Shown here piece by piece: positions 34,601 through 45,410 of a stretch of DNA of 64,000 nucleotides. Where the stretch lies: assembly GCA_021442155.1 (NCBI GenBank), contig CM038216.1, positions 156,845,983 through 156,909,982 on the forward strand. The letters are read 5' to 3'. The first letter of the stretch is position 1. Every line of letters starts with the position of its first letter. A model generated the notes under the pieces. It made no database searches. It was not told the DNA's origin and saw only the letters and a program-made list of their open reading frames with translations. This DNA is from Cymbidium sinense (Eukaryota; Streptophyta; Magnoliopsida; Asparagales; Orchidaceae). The translations under genes were made by a program, and so were the position numbers.

Positions 34601-37600
34601 AAAGGGATGTATAGGATTTGGAATTTTGTAAGTGTTGGTTCTTTTCAAATGAACCCTACATCTTTCTAACCCATATTCAAAGCTGTGCTAACATAAGGAA
34701 GAAATAAAAGGCTACACTAAACATGACTTTATAATTCATCACATGCAAGCTTATAATTAAATTATAAGAATAACACACTTTCAGATTTGATATTTTATTT
34801 ATAGGTTTTGAAAATACTTTGTATTTAGTAGTAATAATAGCCATTCATATTTTACTTTAGCCAACACATGCATATTTGACATAAAGTAAACAATTTCATT
34901 TTAAAATTTGAAAACATGAAATCATGGAATGCATAAATCACATGGCATACAATTTAACATGTTGGGAAAGATCTAAAGCAATGTAATCATGTAAACAAAC
35001 TCACTTTACTTAATTCCTAAAGACATTCTTAAAGAATAAGAAAATTTAGAATAAATCAAAGTGAATTTCAAAATGATTTTTGTTTGTTTGAAGTTTGATT
35101 TAATTTTAAAAGGGTGAGATGAGTTTGATGTTCCCCCACATGTGTTTTGTATTTTAGTTTAATTTTTAGATAATTAAATTCATTTTTAAGTGTTGATTAG
35201 GTTAGGGTATAAATTAAGTTGCTTAATTAACCCTTACCTACACCACCTTAGAAAATTAACTAAGTAATTATGAGAATGAGATGACATAAACCCAAGGTAT
35301 GTAAATTTGCAATGCACCTAGTAATGAAAAGGCCTAATGCAATTTGGCTCACAATTAAAAGTTAATTAAGCTAAGGAGTTTTAGCTTAAGTACTTTAAAA
35401 CACCCCTTCACACTTATGAAAGGGGTTTTAATTTCCTTAATTAACTTAGGCTAAACACCAAGCATCTACCCAGATTAATTAAGTTCTAAGATTTTTAGAA
35501 TTTTGAAAATTTTTAAAGGGATAATGAATTAACCCTTAATTAAGAAGGATTAAGGAAAGAAAAGGGGTTTAGGGAATAGCTTAGGGAAATACCCCAAAAT
35601 TATTCCATAAAACCCCTACTCACTGATCTAACCTTAATCAACTTAATCATATGAAAATCCACTAATTATACTTTACCTTAATTACATGAAGGGGTAATTA
35701 GGGAATGAGCTAGCAATTTCCCTAATCAAGGCCTCAATAAATCTCAAGAAAATTAGGAGTGAGGTCATCCCCAAAAATGAACCTAAGTTTGAGGTTAATT
35801 GGTGACTTAATTAAGGAGTAATTAACTCATTAACATTCCCAAAGAAACCAAAATTTAGAGAAAAATAAATCAAAATACATTGAAAATAATTTTAGAATAT
35901 TCTAGATAAAATTATCTATCCATAATTTTTCCTCATATTTTTTTTGATTTTTCTATGAGATTTTTGAAGTTTTTAAAATAGAAATTAAGAATAATTAACT
36001 AACTTTTTAATACCCACTCACTCATATGCGGTTACACGCATGCTTTACATGTCATGTGAGCACTTAACTTGTCACATCGGGAATGGCAAGCACACGGCTT
36101 TATCCGCATCTATCAAAGATTGATGGCGAGGATACACCGGTTTTAAAAGGGGATATTCTAAAACATGGAAATAATCTCACCATCCATCTAAAATGGATGG
36201 ATGGTCGAGATGGGCCAGTTCTTCCTCGAGGATCAATGTGAACTCCAATCCAAGGGAAGATGAGCCAATCTTCATGGATTCATTCAAGACTCAACCCACA
36301 CCATCTAAAGGACCAAAAGCCAATCCAAAAATTCATGAATGAAATTTCTTCACAAAAGGACCAACACCTCTTAGCCTAAGTGGTCAAAATCATTAACCTC
36401 ACCTGAGGTGATCACCGCTCTCGATGAGGTAGCTTCATCTAGTGGAGATGAAGCCTGAAAGTTCCTATCTCAGGTTGAGTGTGGATCTATGGACCAACTC
36501 TTCACCCTTGCTTTGATCAATTGATCTCCCCTTTCTAGAACTCAATGATGTGGGATGACCGACCTTGGATGATGAGTGTGAAGGAATTTAAGTGGGATCA
36601 AAGAAGTTTGAATCACCTCCCTATTTTGCACAAAAATCGAGAAGAAGAAATTTTAATCTTCCTAAGGCTGGGGATGCTCTAGATGCTCCTCTAGTCAATC
36701 ATGTGAATGAAAAATTTTAGGAATTAGGGGAGTATATCTCCCTATGGCAATCGGACATCGCTTTGCCATTTTGATCCAATTGACACAGATGGGTTATTTT
36801 GGTGAGGTGTGCACATGGTCATTTTGGCCAGAATGGAAGGCTAACTCCCAACATCCAATTGAGCTGTAGGGGAGTTTGAATTTCAATTTTGGCATGGTTT
36901 GTTGGTCCATGGGCCAAATGGGTTGACCCAAACCCATTGGGTTGTGCACCATCACTAAGTCCCCTGAGCTTTTAGAGAAAGCCTCAAGTGATTGTGATGA
37001 GTATGACCAAAATACCCATGGGCTAGCCAAAATTTGTTCTATGGCCTAGGGTATAATGGTCATTTTGCTATTTTTTTTCAATTTGGGTATGTTGTATTGA
37101 GAAAATAAATGAAGTTTCAATGGATTTGGAATCCATTTGATAGGTTTGGCATGTTGACCCATTTAGGTCAAAATGGGTCAACTTGGGTCAAGTTGACCAA
37201 TAGGTCAAATTGGGTCAAACGTCAAGTTCATATGACCATTTGAAATATTTTGGTGCCTTTGGTTTGGTTCAATTTGGTATAGATTTGGTTTTGGCTCATA
37301 TGACTCATTTAGGTCAAATCAAGTTTTATTTGACCCATTTGACCTATTTGTAGGTCAAGTAGGTTTAGGTTAGTCATATGGAGTGGATTGGTATGTTTCC
37401 AATCAATTTGAGTTAGTTCACTTGGCTCAACATGACCCCTTTAGTCATGTCTAAGGGTCAAGGTCAATTGGGCTAAGGTCTAGCTTGGCCAATTTTCAAG
37501 TTTCACATCAAGTTCCACAAGTGATTTGGAATGGACTTGACCCATTGGTTTCAATCAATTTGGTTTTCAAGTTTTGACACATTTTGACCCTTTAGGTCAA

Positions 37601-39303
37601 AATGGGTCAACTTGTCAAGTAGCCAATTGGGCTAGGTTAGGCTCAAATGTTGGCTTGGTCAAGTTCAAACATAAGTCATGAGTGAACTTAGATCAATGGT
37701 TTCAATCAATTTGGCCTATGGATTTTGGTTATGTTAGGTTTCATTTTGTTAAGTGTTGACTTGGTCAACCCTTAGGTTTGACTTGGTTTGACCCAATTTG
37801 ATTGATTGATCATCCATGATGATTGTTGATCATGATGAGAGGATATATGAGTTTGGTTCAATCCAATTTGGTTAGGATCAAAAGTTGGCTCATAAGGGTA
37901 CTTTAGGTCACTTTGGGTCAAGTGAGCCTAAGTGGGTCAAATGGCTTGGTCAAAGCTTGATTTGAAGTTGATTGATCTTGTATATGGACTTATGATTGAA
38001 ATATAAATCCATTTACAAGAGTTTGAAGTCAAATGGATTTTGATCCATTTGAAAATTTCATATTCAAAGGAAGAATATGAAGAGTTTTGGGTTTTGATTT
38101 GGGTTTTGATTGAAGGATTGAGTTTGGATTTATATATTAGCTCATGATTGTAGGATTGATTGAACCATGAGAGAAAATCAAGAGTTTGGCTTGATTTGAA
38201 TTGATTTTGGCTAAGTTCAAGATTTTGACTTGAAAGGCTTAGATTTGATTTTGAATTGATTTGAGTTTGATTTTTGATATTTGGAGTTGGTTTTGATTGT
38301 TTGAATTTATATTTTATTTATATGAGAATATAAAATGATCATGAGAAAATTTCAAGATTTGAAAGAGTTTAATCATGATTTGGGTTAAATCCATTAAAGG
38401 AATTTAAAGGATTTAATGGAATTTTTAATTTGAAATTTAATTTTTTTGAATTGGATTTGATTGATTTATATTTATATTTCATTTATATATGAGAACATAA
38501 ATGAGAATACAAATATATTTTGAGAAAATCCCATGAGTTTGAAGTGGTTTGATCAAAGTTTAGGTTAAATCCATTAATGAAAAATTAAAGGATTTAAAGG
38601 AATTTAAAGCATTTTAATTTGGAATTTATTTTTTTGCCTTGATTGATTGATTATATTTATATTTCATTTATATATGAGAATATAAAATGAGATAAATTTT
38701 GAGAAAATCCCATGGATTTGAATAGGTTTGATCAAGCTTCGGAGTTGATTTTGGCTAAGTCTTTTAATGAAAAATTAAAAGGACTTAAGGAAATTTCATG
38801 AATTCATTTTGAATTTTGAATTTGATTTTATTGATTTGAATTTATATTTCATTTATATATATGAGTATAAATGAGAATATAGACTGGTCATGAGAATATC
38901 TCAAAGGTTTGGGTAGGTTTAGATCATGATTTTGCCAAGTCTTAAGAAAGGGTTAAGAACTTAAGAAATTTTGAATTTGGAATTTTGATTATGGGTTTCA
39001 ATCATGTATTTCAATCATGGAATTGTATCATGGAATTGATTTGAGTTTGAGAAAATCAAATAGAATTGATTTGGAGTTGACTTGAAAGATGGGAAATGAG
39101 GAATGGTTTAAGCTAAAGGGTAGGAGATTTTGCTAACACCCCTAAGGCATGACCTATTCCTATGTCTAACTCTTCTAAGTCTTCTAGGGCTAGGTGAGTG
39201 TCCACCTAATCACTAGATGTGTCTTAAGACTAACTCTTAAAGTCTAAGAGAAGTCCTATGCCTAAGATGGAGGTGTTGAGAGCTCATTATAAAAATGAGG
39301 TCA
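31692..39303 (-). repeat. E2 5' LTR, 7.61 kb
   Basis: It is the partner of 9985-17824 and carries the same internal features in the same order: the U5-end hairpin, purine tract (33254-33305), single hairpin-rich module (about 34395-34480), candidate promoter (about 36020-36200), W-box cluster (about 37150-37980) and four AU-rich hairpin repeats (about 38300-38900). It is about 230 bases shorter overall, through many losses of one to six bases scattered mainly over 33-37 kb, partly offset by an extra block near 37730-37880. Sense ends are TGACC at 39303 and CACCA at 31692. Confidence 0.9.
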
Positions 39304-39850
39304 ATAAGGACGTTAAGTTCAAGTGGGATGATAAGTGTCAACATACCTTTTAGAACATCAAGTAATACATAATGACGCCGCCAGTTCTAGCTGCCCCTAT
39401 CTCGGGCAAACCCCTGATCTTCTACACTAGTCAATTGGACAACTCCTTTGGCATTATGTTTGACCAAACTAATGATGAAGGGAAAAATAATGGACTTTAA
39501 TATCTCAGCCATTGACCGATACTTGCATTATCAACCCATTGAGAAGTATTGCTTAACTTTAATCTTTGCTGCCTAAAAGCTATGACACTATATGCTTTCT
39601 TATAAAGTTAACTTGATTTCTAGAATCAATCCACTGTAATATCTCATGACATAATCAACGCTATCTAGGATATTGGCACGATGGTCCATGAAATTATTGT
39701 AGTTTGATATCACATTCATACCCCTCTGTCTAGTGAAAGGATAAGCACTCATAGATTTCTTAGCCACACACCCACTTCCTATAGATCTCCCCGATGAACA
39801 AATCATGAACTTGGTGGATATAAGCATTCACCACTAGGAGATGTATTTTG
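39304..39850 (+). pseudogene. pol: E1 RNase H, resumed after E2
   Basis: The E1 frame resumes at 39312 with VKFKWDDKCQHTF, directly continuing LVKKD at 9982. The RNase H follows with PPVLAAPISGKPLIFYTSQ and LDNSFGIMF, then NPLRSIA-like and KAMTLYAF-like blocks and a section matching LINPLXYLM near 39620-39640. Stops at former CAG, TGG and CAA codons are frequent. The preceding bases AATAAGGAC carry the right copy of the candidate target-site duplication (39306-39311). Confidence 0.87.
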
Positions 39851-40300
39851 ATCTGGCTTCCTCTCAAAGAGGAGAAGAACTATAATTTATTCTCCCAAGC
39901 AAGGCAGGGGTAGGAATAATCCTCTTAACATGAGGCCACAATATGATAAGATTCTCATATCATCTATCCAAACTTTGCACCAACAACAAAGCTGAATGAA
40001 GGCTTTGATCACTAGTCTAAAGTTAACCATTTTAGCATCTAGGACCTCAACATCTTTGGGGATTCTCATCTAGTTGTCAAACAAATCACTTGGTCCTATT
40101 CATAAAGCTAAAGCTCCATCACTACAACAAGTATACCATGGAGTTATTAGCTCAAATTTTAGAGGTCACAATCTACAAGATCCCTATATGAGAAAATCCA
40201 TAACTGATGTCATAGCTAAGGTCGCCAAGTAGTTGGCATGTCTAGAAGATGAGTCCATATCAATAGAGGTCCATAATAGGGAAGTATTGCCTCTTATTGA
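39850..40300 (+). pseudogene. E1 archaeal-type second RNase H, decayed
   Basis: The block begins with MYFD at about 39842-39853. AGVGIILLT, MIRFSYHLS, CTNNKAE and a decayed LGILIXLSN segment (GDSQLV in the intact family) follow. The order matches E2 22510-22090, and both copies have the domain between RNase H and integrase. The catalytic Asp of the GDS motif is in a shifted frame. Confidence 0.75.
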
Positions 40301-40399
40301 TGTTGAACTCGCAGATAAACACTCTCTTAAAGGGAGGTTGCTGTTGCCAAAAAGGATGAAGAACTAGATTGGAGGCAACCCTTCATTGATTACCTAAAC

Positions 40400-41575
40400 A
40401 AAGGCAAACTTCAAGAGAAATCTCAAGCACATCAGGTGAAGTAAAGGGCACTCTCTTATGTTCATGGATGGTGTATTATATCGATGGTCCTTTGATCATA
40501 TGTGGTTACATTGTTTAGATAAGCATAAAGCCCATAAGATCATAATCGAGGTACACTCAGGATTATGCAGAGCTCATCAATCCAATCCTAAGATGAAAGC
40601 CAAAATCAAGAGACTTGGGAATTATTGCCAACGATGATCACAGATTGTATGGATGTATAAAGGTGTTATCACTAGTGCCAAGTACATGGAGTGGTCTTAC
40701 ATCAACCACCCAACATCCTTCATCTAACCTTGGCTTCATGGCCATTCGAGTGTTGGGGTACTAGCATAGTGGGTCCGATTGATCCTCCTTCGTCCAAGGG
40801 TCACCGGTTCATCCTACCAATTATGGACTACTTTTTTAAGTGGGCGGAGGAAATTCTACTTAGGGAGGTCAAAGCTCAACATATACTCTAGTTCTTCAAA
40901 AACTATGTCATTTATAAATTTGGGGTACCCCACCGAATCATATCTGATAATGGTACCATTACACAACATATATTGGAGATACTCTACCATCTATAACTCA
41001 CGGGTGAATGACTTAGTAGAAGCCTTCAACAAAACTCTCATTCAAATACTCAAGAAGATGCTTGATGATAATAAGCGATAGTGGCATGAGCAGTTAGTTG
41101 AAGCTTTTAGGCAACTATACTACTTACATAACTCCAACTCAATCTACCCCATTCTCCTTAGTGTATGGGTTTGAAGATGTTCTACCATTAGATGTTCAAC
41201 TCCCATCACTAATGATAGTTGTGGATAGTAAAGTCACAATTGACCATAATACCAAGCTATGGTTAGAAGAGCTCAAAGGTTTAGAAGAGAGATGTTTATG
41301 AGCATGCCAGAACCTTGAGTTATACAAAGCATAGATGGTTTATGTTCATAACAAGTTGGTCCATCCTAGAGCTTTTCAAGTAGGAGAGCTTATTTCAGTT
41401 CTAAGGAGACTAATTGTTGCTCGTCATAAGATGTGAAATAAGTTTGAACCCACTTAGGAAGGCCCCTTTTGCTACAAAATGCCTACCAAGATAAATCTTA
41501 CCAACTCATCAACAATAAAGAAGAATGCCCGATGCTTGGATAAATGGGTTTTATATAAAGAAATACTATGCATAA
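40400..41575 (+). pseudogene. pol: E1 integrase, decayed
   Basis: MWLHCLDKHKAHKIIIEVHSG (40500-40570) opens the zinc-binding domain, but the C-C pair is lost to changes (the CHQC of E2 is absent). The core has SKGHRFILPIMDYFFKWAEE (40795-40855), where the first catalytic Asp is kept, unlike in E2. IISDNGT (about 40945) gives the second Asp and LVEAFNKTLIQ (about 41020) the Glu. The C-terminal part reads RAFQVGEL and KFEPT in a shifting frame to about 41575, with the end near KWVLYKEI. There is no chromodomain. Confidence 0.88.
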
Positions 41576-41760
41576 ATAATGTTCGAAATAACTTGTGATG
41601 AACAAAATTTCATTTTAAATTAAATATCTCTTCAAATTGAAAGCTTTTCATTTACTAAATTTTTATGGTGTGTTTATGGTAGGTATAATAGAACCCAAGC
41701 AGCATCCCATCCTTCATTAGCACATCAAACACAAAATTGCAAACAACATAGACAAATATG
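41576..41760 (+). other. E1 3' UTR fragment
   Basis: After the integrase end the sequence matches the E2 3' UTR near 20680-20500 in sense, including blocks around ATTTCATT, GTAGGT and GCAGCATCCCATCC. It stops at 41760, where a minus-oriented LTR begins. The rest of the E1 3' UTR is not seen. Confidence 0.7.
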
Positions 41761-41781
41761 TGGTGTTTTTTTTTTATGTAT

Positions 41782-41792
41782 GGGGGGGGGGG
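41782..41792 (+). repeat. Poly-G run (11 G) at LTR end
   Basis: Eleven G follow the T-rich start of copy C. E1 and E2 lack it, and a similar run of 9 G occurs at 59486-59494 in copy F. It could be slippage or assembly error; homopolymer length is unreliable. Confidence 0.8.
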
Positions 41793-44455
41793 ACACCACA
41801 CAGATCGTAGGGGATACTTATTGAGGTGATCGGGTATGACCTTGAGGTATGAGTACTATCTTGAAAGATAGAGGCATCACCCTTCAATGGACCTAATCAC
41901 TTAATAAGGACTCCTAAGGCATGATGGGTCTTCAAATTTACCAGAGATTTTTCCCCTGCTTTACATGGATGAATAAAGTAGTGTTTATATTAAATTGATT
42001 TTTAAAGTTCCCTATAGAGGCAAGTCTCCATAATTAATTACATCTTAGGGAATGAAATTCTCTAGAATACTCTTGATTAAAGTATACAATTATGATCTCC
42101 AAAGATTTCAAGGCTAGACTATCAAAGGATTGGTTATATGTAGGAAATCAAATGGGAAAGTTCAAGGAGAAGAATTATTTTGAGAAGCTAAAGAAAATAA
42201 GTAGGAAATGAGTAGGAAATGCTGATGATTCTAGGAATCCTAGTGAGCATTCCAATCTATCCTATAATTGGGCTTTACATATTTGAAAAGTGAATAGATT
42301 AATTTATTTGAGTAGAATTTTATTAGAATGCTAAGGTTTATAATCCACCAACACAAGTTTTGAAAATGCCTAAGAGGTGAGGATTTATTCTTATAGCCCA
42401 AAGGAAAGAGCTACATTGGATCTTAAATCTAGGGAGCTTTATCACAAGTTAGAACACAACCTAAATCTAAGCGAAAATGGGCATAAGGTTTACTTCCATA
42501 AGAGAGGACAAACCACCCTACTGCTGGACTTATAATCACCTGGAGTAGCAGCTAACTAACTCCTCCTACATTTTAAATCCATGTGGTCCAGTCATATGAA
42601 TTTATAAGATAGTTGGGCTATTATTTATTTAGAATGAATTAAATCCTAAACCAACTCCCTAAGAGACTAGAGCATGAGTGGTATGAGTAATGACTTAATC
42701 TACAAATATAAAATCTTTTCATGTTTTTATTTTATTTTTGGACACATCATTTGATAAAGGCTTTAAGATTTTTATATGCCTAAATGTATGATGAAATGGA
42801 TTATTAGCCAAATCAGGGAGAAGAGGGTGTTCTCCACCATAATGGATGCCCTCATTGGTCAAGCATTCCCCTATCGTGCAAGGATGGAGATCCCATAATT
42901 TCAAGAAAGAAATAATATGCATGCATGATGTGAGACATACAACATTCAGCTAAGGGGTTGCTAAATCTTTTAATTATCTTTCTTAAGACCTAGGCTTTAT
43001 GGCAAGGTTATGAGTTGTAGAAAATTTTAGTTATGAGTGATTAGTTGGGGTAGAAAATTTATTTTTATCCTAAGAGCCTAATCTCATCCAAGCCACACAT
43101 TAAAGCATCAATCATTGAAGAAACTATAAAAAGGCATGCCATTTCTAATATAGAAGGTAAACAAATCATCAAACTTTTTTATAAAACTAGCCCAAAAGAA
43201 TAAGAGGCCAGTGTGGTCGGGTACTGTCTGTACAACCCAAAAAGAAGAGATGGGTAGCCGAGCACTACCCTTATACAATCTGGTACATAAAATAATAATT
43301 ACAATTTACAAGTGAATAAATGTTATGGGGGTCTTCTTTTCTCCATTCTTCATGCCTCCACATCTTCATTCCTTCATTTGATTGATTTGCTCCACTTCAA
43401 AGGCATCACAGGGCCTCCCAAGATAAAGCCTTCTATCCACTGCTCATCCTAATACCCATAACACTAATCCTAATTCCTAATTACAAAATTACATTAAAAT
43501 GGGAAAAGTAAATCTAATTACACCTGTGAAATAGAGGTTATCTAAACATACATATAATTCCAAACAGTTATATCATAATTTGGACTTAGCACGCTACACA
43601 AGTAACCAAGCCCACCTATCCTAATTTGGATTATACTTAGAATTTAAGCAACCTACAAGAAAGCATTTATATTTATTTTTAAGTATCCCCTTAAGCACAA
43701 TCCCTTGTAGAAAATATGATTAGGCTAATATCAGCCTATCATCCAGTCTACAAAGCATACACCCTAACATTCATCTAAAATAATACATCATAAAATAAAA
43801 CATACATCACATCAAACACCGCCCTAACATAGAGCTAGAAGTGATGACTTAATTATAATGTGTGTGTTAAGGTTTGTATGGTATGTCTTAACTAAGCATT
43901 TAGGTTATGTTTTTCTAAATTTGGAGAGATTCAATTTAACATGAAATGTTGATTTCACTTAAAGTTATTTAATTAATTTGAGAATTTTAATTTGAGTTTT
44001 CTTTTGTTTCATATGATTACACTTATCAACTAAGTGTTATAAAGAGAGGAAAAGAGGATTGCCCTAATTCATCCCTACCTTAAGTCATTTTCTAAAGCAT
44101 ATTAATTTGGTTTAGTTTTCTTTATTAACTTATTAAATGATTTAATTAATCATAAGTTTAGGTTCACTCTAAATAATCCTATTCAATATGAAAGGCTTCT
44201 TAAGATTAATCTATTTGAATTAACTTCACATAACACATATCAACAATTCCTTTCCATCACATGTAACATGCATATGATTTAATTCTAAGTGTATCTATAA
44301 ATACAATATATTTTAGCACACTTAGATGATGAATGTATACATGTATGTTTAAAGTTTATATTATTTCATGTGATTGAGTTATTAATCATATTAGTTTAAA
44401 GCCCTATCTAAGTTCTTATACAAAGATATAAAGAGATGAAATTAAATAAGAATGT

Positions 44456-45062
44456 GACATTGTTAACCAGGGAAGTGAGGTAATCAAATAACCTCCTTGG
44501 GGCTACTTAAAGCCTCATATTCCCGGGATGTCCAAACTATATACCCATTTGCATTCAAATATATGTAAATTTGCATACATGAACATAGGAAAGAAAGCTC
44601 CAAATCACATGATTGAATAATTAAATCTCTTGAACAATTATGGATGCATGCATTTTTAATATAAAAGAGGGATTCTCATTATTTAATCACATGTACACAC
44701 ACATGTATAAGTTACATAAGAAACTATGTGCCATTGTTAACTAGGAAAGTGAGGTAATCAAATGACCACCTTGGAGCTACTTAAAGCCTCGTATTCCCAG
44801 GATGTCCAGACTAATACTTATTTTTCTCAAATACATATGGATGTATACATAAATAAAGGAAGGAAAACCATGCACAGATTGTATTTGTATTTGATTGAAA
44901 CATTTATGCATGTGAGTTAAATTCTATCCAAATCCTAATGTAGGGACACATGTAAATGAAATCAAGTAAGTACATGTCACTGTTAACCACAGAAGTGAGG
45001 TAATAAATGACCTCCTTGGTGCTACCTAAAGCCTTGTATTCCTGGTATGTCTGGACTATATA
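44456..45062 (-). repeat. Hairpin-rich LTR module in three tandem copies
   Basis: The copies lie at 44456-44540, 44731-44815 and 44976-45062, spaced about 250-275 bases. On the plus strand each reads TTAACCAGGGAAGTGAGGTA, then CCTCCTTGGGGCTACTTAAA, then GCCTC and a CCCGGGA-like block. Three short inverted repeats are visible: GAGGT/ACCTC, GGCT/AGCC and CCCGGG. The module is single in E2 (about 12757-12845), single in the visible E1 LTR (73-165) and double in copy F. No coding potential is seen. Confidence 0.8.
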
Positions 45063-45410
45063 CTTATTAACATTCAAATACATGTGACATTACATATGAA
45101 TTAAGGAAAATAAAGCTTTACTTCACATGTCTAAGCTATAAGCACATGCAAACCCATATGTATTGATAACTACTATCACTCTAATCAATGTAATTGATTT
45201 ATAGACTTTGAAAAAATAATTTTGAATTTATTAGTGATAATAGCCACACATATTGTACATTATTCTAACACATGCAAGCTTACATAAAGGAAAGTCATTT
45301 GATTTGTTTAATTTTTAAAATATGAATGTATGGTTTCAAATGACATACAACATCTAACATGATTGGAAAGGAATGAATAAACATAAACACATGATTTTTA
45401 ACACTACCTT

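Larger units (their letters stand above)
9985..39303 (-). mobile_element. E2: giant Tat/Ogre-type Ty3/gypsy LTR retrotransposon, 29.3 kb
   Basis: The element is bounded by two direct LTR copies (9985-17824 and 31692-39303), interrupts E1 between codons for LVKKD and VKFKW, and is flanked by AAGGAC on both sides. Between the LTRs lie, on the minus strand, a PBS, a hairpin-array leader, gag, protease, RT, RNase H, archaeal-type RNase H, integrase and a repeat-rich 3' UTR. The ends read TGACC...CACCA in sense. The order and dual RNase H place it in the Tat/Ogre group, which lacks a chromodomain. The coding part is decayed, so it is no longer autonomous. Ogre elements of 20-25 kb are the largest plant examples I recall, so this size is exceptional. 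Confidence 0.88.

Noticed and set aside
40691..41301. Three overlapping open stretches read as separate genes
   Set aside because: They are frames of the same broken E1 integrase.
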